Shown one piece after another: positions 53,054-61,535 of a DNA stretch of 64,000 nucleotides (the first letter of the stretch is position 1; the number at the start of each line of letters is the position of its first letter). The stretch lies in NCBI GenBank assembly GCA_001464895.1, contig LNEE01000062.1, positions 252,333-316,332 of the forward strand. Direction: 5' to 3'. Under the pieces are notes generated by a model. The model saw only the letters and a list, made by a program, of their open reading frames with translations. It ran no database searches and had not been told where the DNA came from. The translations under genes and the position numbers were made by a program. This DNA is from Betaproteobacteria bacterium Ga0077532 (GTDB lineage: Bacteria > Pseudomonadota > Gammaproteobacteria > Burkholderiales > Ga0077523).

Positions 53054-53416
53054 ATGCAGCTGCACCTCGATTTCGAACCCGGCCTGACAGAGCGCTACCC
53101 GAGCCTGCTGGACGCGGTCCGCGCCCAGATCTACGGCAGCGGCAAGCCGCTCAAGTCCATCGCTTCCGATCTCGACTGCTCGCAGTCGGACCTCTCCCGG
53201 AAGCTCGCCAGCAACCCCGACGACACCCGCCGGTTCTCGATCGAGGACCTCGAACGGTTGATGCCCGCCACCGAGTCCGTGCTGGTCATCCACTGGCTGA
53301 TCGAGCGCTTCCTAGAGTCCGCCGACTCCCGCCGCGACCGCGCCATCACCGAGATCCAGAAGCAGCTTCCCCAGTTCATGGCCTTGCTGAAGGCCGCCAC
53401 GGAGTCCGGCAAATGA
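53054..53416 (+). CDS. CII-like phage regulatory protein
   Basis: A 120-residue protein starting at ATG 53054 (MQLHLDFEPGLTERYPS). The centre (VRAQIYGSGKPLKSIASDLDCSQSDLSRKLASNPDDTRRFSIEDLERL) is a helix-turn-helix of the CII/YdaS-like kind used in lambdoid and transposable phages. It probably regulates the early operon. It overlaps the next gene by 4 bp. Confidence 0.65.
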   Translation: MQLHLDFEPGLTERYPSLLDAVRAQIYGSGKPLKSIASDLDCSQSDLSRKLASNPDDTRRFSIEDLERLMPATESVLVIHWLIERFLESADSRRDRAITEIQKQLPQFMALLKAATESGK

Positions 53417-53730
53417 CGGCCCCCACCGATCGCGAAACAAACGCCGGCCAGGTCCGCGTTCTCCGCACGCTGCTCCTCCTGCAGGGGCACGAATTCCAGG
53501 GCATGGCCCCGAGCGAGATCGCCAAGGCGCTCGACACCGGCCCCGCGAACACCAGCCGAGATCTGCGCGTGCTGCAGAGCCTCGGCCTGGCTGAACAGAT
53601 CCAGGAGACAGGGCGGTGGCGCCTCGGACCGAAGGTGGTCCAGATCGCCACGGCCTTCAGCCTCGAACTGGACAAGCACCGGCGCCGCGTCGAGGAAGTC
53701 GCGCAGCGCTACACCCGCACCCCCTCATAG
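53413..53730 (+). CDS. IclR/MarR-like winged-helix protein
   Basis: A 105-residue protein with a wHTH: VRVLRTLLLLQGHEFQGMAPSEIAKALDTGPANTSRDLRVLQSLGLAEQIQETGRWRLG, resembling the N-terminal domain of IclR regulators, with no effector domain. It lies in the early operon between the CII-like gene and the DUF3102 gene. A local transcription factor role is inferred. Confidence 0.72.
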   Translation: MTAPTDRETNAGQVRVLRTLLLLQGHEFQGMAPSEIAKALDTGPANTSRDLRVLQSLGLAEQIQETGRWRLGPKVVQIATAFSLELDKHRRRVEEVAQRYTRTPS

Positions 53731-53739
53731 AGCGCTCAC

Positions 53740-54678
53740 ATGCCCCGTCAACGCACCCAGGCCGCCGCACCCGTGACCATCGTCGCGGAAGAGGTGGTCG
53801 AGCAGGACCTGAAGGCCCACGACGAACAGACCGGCCGGCTGCGCCTGGTCGACGCCGAGTACGGCTCCGTCGCCCCATATTCCCGCGACCGTATCGAGCA
53901 CGAGATCCGCTGGCACCTCGCACTGTCAGCCGAATCGATGCTCGAAGCCGGCCGTCGGCTCATCCTCCTGCGCGAGCACGAGCCCCACGGCGAGTTCCTG
54001 AACTCGCTGGAGCGCGTGGGCGTCGCGCCCCGCATGGCGCAGAAGCTCATGCAGGCGGCACAGAAGTTCGGCGAGCGCCCAGAGCTTGCGCAGGTGGGCA
54101 AGAGCAAGCTTCTCGAATTGACCGTGCTCGATGACGAGCAGATCAATCTCCTCGCCGAGGGCGGCACGGTGCTCGGCGTGCTCCTCGACGACGTCGATCG
54201 CATGACGGTGAGCGAGCTGCGCGCGAAGCTCCGCGAGGAGCGCAAGGCGGCCGAGGAGGCCGAGGCCGTCGCGAACAAGCTGCTTGCCGCGAAGAACGAG
54301 CGCCTCGACGAACTCGACCGCGAACTCGCGCGCCGCGATCGCCTCCCGCAGGACGACGTCGCCGGTGAGTTCTGCACCCGCCTCTGGGAGGCCGCTGGCG
54401 CGTTCCTCGGCCCGCAGCAGGAGCTGCGCGCCATCTTCTCTGCCATCGACCAGCACTCGGCGAGCGGCGGGGAGACCTCCCTCTACCAGACGCAGTGCAA
54501 CGTCCTCGTGTGGCTCATGTGGCGCCTCGAGGAGATCCGCCAGGCATACCACCTGGTCGACGTCGACCTGCAATCCGTGGTCAAGGCGCCCTGGGAACAA
54601 GCCGGCGACGGCACCGATTCCAGCAACGGCGACTGGCCGCTTCCTGGCCGCGACTTCATCGGCCCCGCCAAGGGCTGA
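53740..54678 (+). CDS. DUF3102-type protein before the transposase
   Basis: A 312-residue helical protein. The start IRWHLALSAESMLEAGRRLILLREHEPHGEFLNSLERVGVAPRMAQKLMQAAQKF is the DUF3102 pattern. A coiled coil follows (ELRAKLREERKAAEEAEAVANKLLAAKNERLDELDRELARRD). It occurs in phage and plasmid DNA-processing loci. It lies 34 bp before transposase A and may act with it; the role is unproven. Confidence 0.72.
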   Translation: MPRQRTQAAAPVTIVAEEVVEQDLKAHDEQTGRLRLVDAEYGSVAPYSRDRIEHEIRWHLALSAESMLEAGRRLILLREHEPHGEFLNSLERVGVAPRMAQKLMQAAQKFGERPELAQVGKSKLLELTVLDDEQINLLAEGGTVLGVLLDDVDRMTVSELRAKLREERKAAEEAEAVANKLLAAKNERLDELDRELARRDRLPQDDVAGEFCTRLWEAAGAFLGPQQELRAIFSAIDQHSASGGETSLYQTQCNVLVWLMWRLEEIRQAYHLVDVDLQSVVKAPWEQAGDGTDSSNGDWPLPGRDFIGPAKG

Positions 54679-54712
54679 CCGCAGCCCGGACCCCGAAGAG
54701 GCGAACGCCCAC

Positions 54713-56485
54713 ATGCGCGATCTCGGCCAGACCGACTACCTGCGAGACCTCATGCAAAAGCTCGATACCGCACAGCACGGCACCCGCGGCGCGATCGTCC
54801 GATCCGCCTGCGGGCTGCTCGCGTGCTCGCAGGCCGAGCTGTATCGGAGACTCGCCGAGGTCGGCTGGTCGAGCGGGCGCAAGCAGCGCAGCGACAAGGG
54901 TCGCACGAGCGTGGACGACGGCGAGGCGCAGACGATCGGCGCGCTGCTGATGAACTCGGTCCGGGCCAACGGCAAGCGGACCATGTCGATCCGCACCGCC
55001 GCAGAGATCGCGCAGGCGAACGGGCTGCTCACCGCCGACGTGACGCCGTCCACCCTCGGCCGCGTGCTGCGTCAGAAGGGGATGCACCCCGACCAGGCGG
55101 GGATCGATTCGCCGCACGTGACGATGCGGTCCCTGCACCCGAACCACGTGTGGCAGATCGACGCCTCGGTGTGCGTCCTCTACTACCTCGACAACCGCGG
55201 GCTCAGCGTCGCCTCCGAGCGCGAGTTCTACAAGAACAAGCCCGGCAACCTGAAGCGCATCGAGAAGGCCCGGGTGATCCGCTACGTGGCGGTCGACCAC
55301 TACAGCGGTGCCCTCTACGTCGAGTACTTCCACGGCGCGGAGGACACCGAGAACCTTTACCGCTTCTGGGCCTCGGCGATCACCCAGCGCACGGAGCCCG
55401 GCGACCCGTTCCACGGCGTGCCCCACACCCTGATGCTCGACCGCGGTTCGGCCTCGGAAGGGCACATGTTCTCGAACCTGCTGCAGCGCCTGCAGGTGGA
55501 GCACCTCACGCACCTGCCGGGCAACCCGCGTGCGAAGGGCAGCGTCGAGCGCTCGCACGACATCGTCGAGCGCGAGTTCGAATCGCGGCTGGGCGTCGGT
55601 GCGCGGGTTGCCGACCTGGCCGAACTGAACGCGATGGCGCACCGCTGGATGCGGTGGTTCAACGCTTCGCGCATCCACACCCGCCACGGGCACAGCCGGT
55701 ACGGCCTGTGGCAGACGATCCGCCCCGAGCAGCTGCGCATCGCCCCGCCGCGCGATCTGCTCGACTCGCTGCTGACCACGAAGCCCGTCGAGGTGAAGGT
55801 CGGCCGCGGCCTGACCATCCGGCACGCCCCGCGCGGCTCGGGCTCGCTCACCTACTCGGTGGCCGATCTGCCCGAGGTGCGCGTGGGCGACCTGCTGACG
55901 GTGTGCGTGAACCCCTACCGCGCGCCGAACGTGCACGTCCTCTCGCGCGATCGCGACGGCCGCGAGCTGCACATCGAGCTGCAGCCGCTGGAGCGCGACG
56001 CGGCCGGGTTCGTGGCCACCGCGCCGGTCATCGGCCAGCAGATCCACACGCACGCCGACACGGTGCCCGACACGCAGCGCAAGGCGATGCTGAAGGCCGC
56101 CTACGGCGTCGAGACCATGCGCGACGCCGAGGCCGCACGGAAGGCCCGGAAGCCGGCCTTCGAGGGCCGCATCGATCCGATGGCCGATGTCGCCCAGGCG
56201 CAGACCCTCTCCTATATGCAGCGCCGCGGCGTGGAACTCCCGATCGAGGCCCCGCGCGTCGAGGCCACACCGCTCACGCACGTGCAGGCCGCGAAGCGCC
56301 TGCGCGAGGCCGGTATCGAGATGAGCCGCGAGCGGTTCGCTGCGCTGGCTTCGGACTACCCGGATGGAATCAGCGAGGAGGCCCTCACGGGCCTGCTCGC
56401 TCGTTGGCCTGTCGCGACGGTGGCACCAGCCACGGTCGCGCTGGAAGAGGTGCCCCGCCTGTCCGTCGTGGGCAAGGCCGGGTGA
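54713..56485 (+). CDS. phage transposase A, DDE type
   Basis: A 590-residue transposase. The catalytic triad is D150 (VWQIDAS), D243 (MLDRG) and E279 (GSVERSH), with exactly 35 residues between the last two, the DD35E spacing. An N-terminal HTH-like region (about 25-125) precedes the RNase H core and a beta-barrel plus helical tail follows (about 300-590). The closest known form is the BcepMu/Tn552-like transposases rather than Mu A (by recollection). ATG at 54713 is the first plausible start after the previous gene; the longer frame upstream is a shadow. It cuts and joins the prophage ends. Confidence 0.92.
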   Translation: MRDLGQTDYLRDLMQKLDTAQHGTRGAIVRSACGLLACSQAELYRRLAEVGWSSGRKQRSDKGRTSVDDGEAQTIGALLMNSVRANGKRTMSIRTAAEIAQANGLLTADVTPSTLGRVLRQKGMHPDQAGIDSPHVTMRSLHPNHVWQIDASVCVLYYLDNRGLSVASEREFYKNKPGNLKRIEKARVIRYVAVDHYSGALYVEYFHGAEDTENLYRFWASAITQRTEPGDPFHGVPHTLMLDRGSASEGHMFSNLLQRLQVEHLTHLPGNPRAKGSVERSHDIVEREFESRLGVGARVADLAELNAMAHRWMRWFNASRIHTRHGHSRYGLWQTIRPEQLRIAPPRDLLDSLLTTKPVEVKVGRGLTIRHAPRGSGSLTYSVADLPEVRVGDLLTVCVNPYRAPNVHVLSRDRDGRELHIELQPLERDAAGFVATAPVIGQQIHTHADTVPDTQRKAMLKAAYGVETMRDAEAARKARKPAFEGRIDPMADVAQAQTLSYMQRRGVELPIEAPRVEATPLTHVQAAKRLREAGIEMSRERFAALASDYPDGISEEALTGLLARWPVATVAPATVALEEVPRLSVVGKAG

Positions 56486-56492
56486 AGTGAAA

Positions 56493-56522
56493 AAGCCCCG
56501 GGCGCTGTAACGCCGGGGGCTT
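56493..56522 (+). terminator. attenuator-like hairpin between transposase A and B
   Basis: AAGCCCCGGGCG and CGCCGGGGGCTT pair with one mismatch around CTGTAA, followed by CTTGG, a weak T-run. It lies 8 bp past the A stop. It could reduce B relative to A, or be a partial terminator. Confidence 0.55.
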
Positions 56523-56579
56523 CTTGGTCCGATCGATGGCAGTCGGTCGGTTGATGCAGTTCAGACACAGGGAGTCTAC

Positions 56580-56714
56580 ATGACGACCAGGAAGCGTTCC
56601 AACTCGGTGGCAGTACCCCGGCCGGATGCCTCCCGTGCAGTGATGCGCCAGCAGTCGCGCACACAGCCCGGGGCGCTCCGGCTTCGCACTCGTGCGGGAG
56701 GGCCGCAGCGATGA
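56580..56714 (+). CDS. 44-residue basic peptide ahead of transposition protein B
   Basis: Reads MTTRKRSNSVAVPRPDASRA... with GGGAG 5 bp before the ATG. Its stop overlaps the ATG of B (ATGA), which makes translational coupling likely. Ten of 44 residues are Arg or Lys. It may be a leader peptide that couples ribosomes to B. Confidence 0.45.
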   Translation: MTTRKRSNSVAVPRPDASRAVMRQQSRTQPGALRLRTRAGGPQR

Positions 56715-58051
56715 GCCAACCCAACACGCAACGCCAACCCGTCCGGCTGCCGGACGTCTCGAAAACGCTGGGGGCATTCATGCCGTTGAAGCTCAAGGCC
56801 ACGATGCGTGCGCATCACATCACGCGGATCGCACTCGCGGAGCATGTCCTGCAGCGCGGCGGCAAGCCCTTGTCCGAGAGCGCGGTCGCGCAGCTGTGCA
56901 ACCACGGCATCTGGCCGAAGCTCTCCGACGCCGTGGAGATTCAGGCGCAGATCGTCGCCCGGCTGCGGGCGCTCAACGTCCCCGAGGCCGAGCTGGCCGC
57001 GCTGTTCGAGGACGACGACGAAGAGCGCGCCCTCGGCGCCGACGCCTCCATGCGCGCGACGCACGCCGAGAAGATGGCGAGCCGGCCGCTGGAGCAACGC
57101 GGCACCCGTGCCCGCAAGCCCGTTGCGCCCCGCACACCACGCGCCGCCGTGGAACCCCTAGAGCCCGAGATCCTCCCTGTGGAGCCCGCCATGTTGAGCC
57201 CTGCTGCGAAGTCGCATTTCCGTCTGTTCCGAGATCCGTTCAGCGACGACGTCGCCGAGGCGTCCGATGTCTTCATGACGCCCGACGTGCGCTACGTGCG
57301 CGAGGCGATGTTCACCACCGCCCGGCTGGGTGGCTTCCTCGCGGTGGTCGGCGAGTCCGGCGCCGGCAAGACGGTGCTTCGCCGCGACCTGATCGACCGC
57401 GTGCAGCGCGAAGGTCACCCCATCCGCATCATCCAGCCGCGCGCGCTCGACAAGGGCACGCTGACGGCCCGGCACATCTGCGAGGCGATCCTCGAGGACA
57501 TCCGCCCCGGTACCCGCCATGCCACGTCCCTCGAACGCCTCGCCCGCCAGGTGGAGCAGCTGCTCCTCGACTCCTCGCGCGCCGGCAATCAGCACCTGCT
57601 GTTGATCGAGGAAGCCCACGACCTCCACATCAGCACGCTGAAGTACTTGAAGCGGTTCTGGGAGCTGGAGGACGGGTTCAAGAAGCTGCTCGCCATCGTG
57701 CTCGTCGGCCAGCCCGAGCTGAAGCAGCGCCTGGACGAGCGGATCAACTTCGACGCGCGCGAGGTGATCCGCCGCTGTGAGATCGCCGAGCTGCAGCCGC
57801 TGAACGGCAACCTCGAAAACTACCTCGCCCACAAGCTCCGCCGCGTGGGGGCCGAGCCCGAGCAGGTCCTCGACGAAACGGCCTACAGCGCCATCCGCAA
57901 CCGCCTCACCGTGCAACGCGGTGGTGGCCGTGCGCAGGTGCTCTCCCTCCTGTACCCGCTGGTGGTGAACAACCTCGTGACGCGCGCCCTCAACAGCGCC
58001 GCCGACCTGTGCGCCCCGCGGGTGACCGCCGACGTGATCGCCGAACTGTGA
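56711..58051 (+). CDS. transposition protein B, AAA+ ATPase
   Basis: A 446-residue protein. The N-terminal part (about 20-100) is helical and DNA-binding-like (HITRIALAEHVLQRGGKPLSESAVAQLCNHGIWPK), the middle is a linker, and the AAA+ domain has Walker A GESGAGKT (214-221) and Walker B LLLIEEAHD (about 296-304). It would coat target DNA, stimulate transposase A and give target immunity, as Mu B does. It is longer than Mu B (312 residues) because of the N-terminal domain and linker. Confidence 0.9.
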   Translation: MSQPNTQRQPVRLPDVSKTLGAFMPLKLKATMRAHHITRIALAEHVLQRGGKPLSESAVAQLCNHGIWPKLSDAVEIQAQIVARLRALNVPEAELAALFEDDDEERALGADASMRATHAEKMASRPLEQRGTRARKPVAPRTPRAAVEPLEPEILPVEPAMLSPAAKSHFRLFRDPFSDDVAEASDVFMTPDVRYVREAMFTTARLGGFLAVVGESGAGKTVLRRDLIDRVQREGHPIRIIQPRALDKGTLTARHICEAILEDIRPGTRHATSLERLARQVEQLLLDSSRAGNQHLLLIEEAHDLHISTLKYLKRFWELEDGFKKLLAIVLVGQPELKQRLDERINFDAREVIRRCEIAELQPLNGNLENYLAHKLRRVGAEPEQVLDETAYSAIRNRLTVQRGGGRAQVLSLLYPLVVNNLVTRALNSAADLCAPRVTADVIAEL

Positions 58052-58063
58052 GGGCCTCCCACC

Positions 58064-58174
58064 ATGACTACATTCCTGATCTGTACCGGGCTCGTCGTCG
58101 CGATGGCGCTCGGCGTGCTGGGTGCCGCGGCTGTGGTGTTCGATTCGTTCGACGACGGGGAGGACGCGCAATGA
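58064..58174 (+). CDS. 36-residue membrane peptide
   Basis: Reads MTTFLICTGLVVAMALGVLG..., with one membrane span and an acidic end (FDSFDDGEDAQ). It starts 12 bp after B and its stop overlaps the next ATG (ATGA). In Mu a small toxic gene (kil) lies right after B; this peptide is in the same position. Similarity to kil is not claimed. Confidence 0.55.
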   Translation: MTTFLICTGLVVAMALGVLGAAAVVFDSFDDGEDAQ

Positions 58175-58560
58175 TCACCATCCTCCGCGACAACGCACCC
58201 GTCATCGCCGACGTCGTCCTCGACCACTGGGCCGCGGTGTACGCCGCAACGCCGTGGATGTCCGAGCGCGGCGTGCTGTTTGAGACCTTCCTCCGCCACC
58301 CCCACGAGCTGCTCGCGATCGGCCTCGACATGCCGATGCCCGTGCAGATGCGCACCGGCGCGCAGTGGCGCGAGACGGCCGTCCCTGTGCCCACGTCGCG
58401 CCACCAGGTGGAGAACCTCGAACGCGCGGTGGACGCCCTCATGCGCGAGCGCCGCGTCCATGTGTCGGGTGGCCGCTGCATCGAGACCGTGAGCGCTCGG
58501 CACAAGCACCGCCGCCAGCCGGGCGATCACCACCCGTGGCGTCTGGGGGCGGCACGATGA
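58171..58560 (+). CDS. early phage protein of unknown function
   Basis: A 129-residue soluble protein (MITILRDNAPVIADVVLDHWAAVYAATPWMSERGVLFETFLRHPHELL). Helical N-terminal half and a basic, His-rich end (ARHKHRRQPGDHHPW). Overlaps its neighbours at both ends. No family is recognised. Confidence 0.6.
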   Translation: MITILRDNAPVIADVVLDHWAAVYAATPWMSERGVLFETFLRHPHELLAIGLDMPMPVQMRTGAQWRETAVPVPTSRHQVENLERAVDALMRERRVHVSGGRCIETVSARHKHRRQPGDHHPWRLGAAR

Positions 58561-59306
58561 GCGACCGCCAAATGAAGCCGGATAGCCTCGCCGGACGCCT
58601 GCGCACGTGGCTGACCGAGAACCCGGACGGGGCGCGTGCGTCGCAGATCGCCGTCGCAATGGGCGTCACGACCACCCAGGCGTGTCTGGCGCTCGGCGAT
58701 CTGCACCGCAAAGGTCACCTCGTCCGGTGCAAGGTTGAGGTCCCTGGCAAAGCTGCCGAGTACCAGTGCCGGCTGAGCGCGACGGCCGGCGCGGCGCGCC
58801 ACGGTCAGCCGTGGGCCACGATGCCTGTCGTCGGTGCGCCCAAGCCTCCCAGGCCGGAGTGCACGACCCGGCCGCGCGGGGAGGCTCCGACACCGGGCAA
58901 GCCCGCGTCCATGCCGGCAACGGCATTGCCGCCGGTGCAAGCTGCGCCAGTTGCGGCACAGGAGTCTGTGGCGGCCATACAGAGTTCTGTACCCGCCCCG
59001 GTGGTGGACGAACGTCCACCCACCGCCCTCGGCGACGCCCTTCGCGATCTGGAGCGCACCCTGGACCCCGACGCCCCACTGACCCGCCAGAGGGAGGAGG
59101 CCATCACCCAAGCCGCGGCGGAGGCGCCGCGCGACTGGGAGCCGGAGCCCACGCCCGAGCCGCCGCCGGCCATGACTCCGCGCTTCGGCCTGTTCTCCGA
59201 CGGCACGCTGATCCTGGAAGGGCTCCCGAACCTCCCGCACATCATCGCGATCCGCCGGGAGCACACGCGCGCTCTGGTCGACTACCTGCGGGCGGTGGAC
59301 CAGTGA
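58557..59306 (+). CDS. winged-helix early phage protein
   Basis: A 249-residue protein starting at ATG 58557. The first 75 residues form a wHTH (LAGRLRTWLTENPDGARASQIAVAMGVTTTQACLALGDLHRKGHLVRCKV), the middle is Pro/Ala-rich and disordered, and the last 40 residues form a beta-like unit (RFGLFSDGTLILEGLPNLPHIIAI). It probably binds DNA and recruits a partner. It overlaps both neighbours. Confidence 0.62.
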   Translation: MSDRQMKPDSLAGRLRTWLTENPDGARASQIAVAMGVTTTQACLALGDLHRKGHLVRCKVEVPGKAAEYQCRLSATAGAARHGQPWATMPVVGAPKPPRPECTTRPRGEAPTPGKPASMPATALPPVQAAPVAAQESVAAIQSSVPAPVVDERPPTALGDALRDLERTLDPDAPLTRQREEAITQAAAEAPRDWEPEPTPEPPPAMTPRFGLFSDGTLILEGLPNLPHIIAIRREHTRALVDYLRAVDQ

Positions 59307-59836
59307 GGCTCGTCTGTCCCGGCTGCGGGTTCACGGCCGATCTCGAAGCCTTTCTTCTCGACCAGGCGGCGCGGGAGGCAGTGCTGCTGGCCCTCCAGCT
59401 GCCCGCGCCGCTCGGCGAGCGGATCCTGAAGTACATCGGCCTCTTCCGCCCCGCGCAGCGGTCGCTCTCGTGGGACCGCGTGGTGAAGCTGCTCGGCGAG
59501 CTGCTCACGCCGATCGCGGAATGCAAGGTCGAGCGCAACGGCCGCACCTGGTCGGCGCCGCTCGACTACTGGAGCAGCGCGCTGGACGAGATCCTGGCCC
59601 GCCGCGACACGCTCGTGTTGCCGCTGAAGTCGCACGGCTACCTCTTCGAGATCGTCGCGGGCTTCAGCAACAAGGCCGAGGCGAGCGCGGAGCGCCAGGC
59701 CGAGAACCTGAAGCAGCACCCCGCCCACCGGTCCCACAACCCGAAGGGCGGCCTTGCACGCGCCGAGATGCCCGCCGAGTTCAAGGCGATGGTGGCCCGC
59801 ATGACTCGCAAAGGAGCCCCCGATGCCTCCGAGTAA
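59303..59836 (+). CDS. CxxC-containing early phage protein
   Basis: A 177-residue protein with a GTG start; the first residues RLVCPGCGFTADLEAFL hold a CPGC pair that could bind zinc with other ligands. The rest is helical (EAVLLALQLPAPLGERILKYIGLFRPAQRSLSWDRVVKLLGELL) and ends in a basic tail. The helical part recalls small proteins that accompany transposable-phage early genes. The function is unknown. Confidence 0.58.
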   Translation: MRLVCPGCGFTADLEAFLLDQAAREAVLLALQLPAPLGERILKYIGLFRPAQRSLSWDRVVKLLGELLTPIAECKVERNGRTWSAPLDYWSSALDEILARRDTLVLPLKSHGYLFEIVAGFSNKAEASAERQAENLKQHPAHRSHNPKGGLARAEMPAEFKAMVARMTRKGAPDASE

Positions 59837-60143
59837 GCACGCGCTGCTTTCGCTCCTGCAGAGCCACATCGGGGAGGCCAAGGGGATCAGCGTCCGCGAC
59901 ATCGCGTACCACATGCGCACGTCCGAACGGCAAGTACGACTGGCCGTCACCGAGCTGCGCATGGACGGCATCGCGGTGTGCGGTCACCCGACCACCGGCT
60001 ACTACATCGCCGAGACCCCGGAAGAGTTGGAGCGCACCTGCACGTTCCTCCGCTCGCGCGCCCTGCAGAGCCTGACCCTGGAGGCCAACCTCCGCCGCGT
60101 CCCGCTGCCCGATCTGATCGGCCAGCTTCACCTGAGGACCTGA
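59823..60143 (+). CDS. winged-helix early phage protein
   Basis: A 106-residue protein with a HTH of the HTH_11/BirA type: HALLSLLQSHIGEAKGISVRDIAYHMRTSERQVRLAVTELRMDGIAVCGHPTTGYYIA. It overlaps the previous gene by 14 bp and ends 1 bp before the Gam-like candidate. A local regulator of the early operon is likely. Confidence 0.7.
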   Translation: MPPSKHALLSLLQSHIGEAKGISVRDIAYHMRTSERQVRLAVTELRMDGIAVCGHPTTGYYIAETPEELERTCTFLRSRALQSLTLEANLRRVPLPDLIGQLHLRT

Positions 60144-60144
60144 G

Positions 60145-60678
60145 ATGACCACGATGACCGACATCGAAGCCGCGGCGAAGACCTTCGCCAACGCGCGCTC
60201 TGACCTGGTCGACGCCGCCACCGCGCTGCGCGACGACCTCGAAGCCGTGAAGCGGAAGCACATGAAGCGGCTGAAGCGGTGCGTGGAAACCACCGCCGCC
60301 GCGCAGGCCGTGCTGACCAACACGATCGACAGCGCCCACGAACTGTTCGTCCGCCCGCGCTCCGTGGTGTTCCACGGTATCAAGGTGGGCCTGCAGAAGG
60401 GGAAGGACACCGTCACGTGGAGCGACGCCACCCTCGTGGCCAATCGCATCACCGACCAGCTGCCGGAGCAGTTCGACGTGCTGGTGGAGACGACCTACAA
60501 GCCGATCGCCAGCGGACTGCTCCAGCTCGACGCCGAGACCCTCACGGCGATCGGCGTGCGGCGCATGCCCGGGAAGGACAGCGTCCTGATCAAGCCCGTG
60601 GACGGTGGCGTGGACAAGCTCGTCGCGGCGCTGCTGAAGGGCTCCGAGGAGGAACTCGAGGACGCCGAGGAAGCATGA
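60145..60678 (+). CDS. Gam-like candidate (host nuclease inhibitor)
   Basis: A 177-residue protein with an N-terminal coiled coil (TFANARSDLVDAATALRDDLEAVKRKHMKRLKRCVETTAAAQ) and a C-terminal alpha/beta part (GIKVGLQKGKDTVTWSDATLVANRITDQLPEQFDVLVETTYKPIASGLLQLDAETLTAIGVRRM). Mu Gam has the same order: helical hairpin, then a strand-helix unit ending in a short helix. Gam coats DNA ends against RecBCD. The match is in layout, size and place in the operon; direct sequence identity is not evident. Confidence 0.5.
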   Translation: MTTMTDIEAAAKTFANARSDLVDAATALRDDLEAVKRKHMKRLKRCVETTAAAQAVLTNTIDSAHELFVRPRSVVFHGIKVGLQKGKDTVTWSDATLVANRITDQLPEQFDVLVETTYKPIASGLLQLDAETLTAIGVRRMPGKDSVLIKPVDGGVDKLVAALLKGSEEELEDAEEA

Positions 60679-60854
60679 ACGACCGCGACGAGAAGCTGGC
60701 CGCGGCGCGCGCGAAGTTCGGCAAGCCGTTCGTGACCGATGTCCCCATCAAGCGGGCCCGCCGGAAGTCGGCGTTCCTCCGGCAACTGGAGAAGGCGCAG
60801 GCCGCAGAAGCCGCGAGCCGGGCACCCGTCGTCCCGCTGCGCAAGAGCAAGTAA
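60675..60854 (+). CDS. small basic phage protein
   Basis: A 59-residue protein from ATG 60675, overlapping the previous stop (MNDRDEKLAAARAKFGKPFVTDVPIKRARRKSAFLRQLEKAQAAEA). Rich in Lys, Arg and Ala. It sits before the HU-like gene. Supported by overlap and composition. Confidence 0.5.
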   Translation: MNDRDEKLAAARAKFGKPFVTDVPIKRARRKSAFLRQLEKAQAAEAASRAPVVPLRKSK

Positions 60855-60902
60855 CCCGACGCGGCCGCGGGTTCTCGACGGCCGCACGAGAGGAGCTACC
60901 GG

Positions 60903-61208
60903 ATGAACAAGTCCGACCTGATCACCGCGCTGGCCACCGGCGCGGGCACCACGAAGGCCATCGCAGGCGCGGTGGTCGACCACCTCGGCGTCACCGCCGC
61001 CGCCACGCTGGCCGCCGGCGGTGAGGTGACTCTCCCGGGCATCGGCAGCCTGAAGCCCGTGAAGCGTGCCGCCCGCGAGGGCCGCAACCCGCTCACCGGC
61101 GACAAGCTGAAGATCCCCGCGAAGACCGTCGCGAAGTTCACCGCCGCGAAGGCCCTGAAGGACGCCCTGGCCGCGCCCGCCGGGAAGAAGGCGAAGAAGG
61201 CGAAGTAG
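60903..61208 (+). CDS. phage-encoded HU-like DNA-binding protein
   Basis: A 101-residue HU/IHF family protein. The N-terminal helices MNKSDLITALATGAGTTKAIAGAVVDHLG, the saddle VTLPGIGSLKPVKRAAREGRNPLTGDKLKIPAKTVAKFTAAKALKDAL and the RNP motif (GRNPLTG) at the DNA-intercalating tip are all present; the end is Lys-rich like a histone tail. Mu transposition needs host HU/IHF to bend DNA; this phage brings its own. GAGGAG-type RBS precedes the ATG. Confidence 0.9.
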   Translation: MNKSDLITALATGAGTTKAIAGAVVDHLGVTAAATLAAGGEVTLPGIGSLKPVKRAAREGRNPLTGDKLKIPAKTVAKFTAAKALKDALAAPAGKKAKKAK

Positions 61209-61304
61209 CGCTGCTCCGGCAGCGCAAGCGAAACGGTCCGCGCGCTCGGGAGAGCACCGCGGCCCGTCTGCCAGGCGTGGTGGCCTGGTACTGAGGAGCA
61301 GCCG

Positions 61305-61535
61305 ATGAGTGAAGACCGCCCGGAATACGTCGTGCGCCTGGACTACGGCAAGGCCCGCTGCATGGGCCGCGCGATCGAGTCCGCTGCCGTCCCGATGCCA
61401 TACCCCGAGTGCGAGGACTGCCGGCGCCGGACGTCCCCCGGCAATCCGCACCTGCAGTCGTGGCAGAAGCCTCACGTCGGCCCCGGCCCGTGTCCGGACA
61501 GGATTCCTCAGATCGAGCGAGGGCACGCATCGTGA
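61305..61535 (+). CDS. small Cys-rich early phage protein
   Basis: A 76-residue protein (MSEDRPEYVVRLDYGKARCMGRAIESAAVPMPYPECEDCRRRTSPGNPHL). The CEDC pair and two more cysteines (ARC, GPC) could form one zinc site. Its stop overlaps the next gene's GTG. Function unknown. Confidence 0.55.
   Translation: MSEDRPEYVVRLDYGKARCMGRAIESAAVPMPYPECEDCRRRTSPGNPHLQSWQKPHVGPGPCPDRIPQIERGHAS

Noticed and set aside
54656-56281. 541-codon minus frame over the transposase
   Set aside because: The + frame has the complete DDE triad; the antisense product is Arg/Val/His-rich noise.
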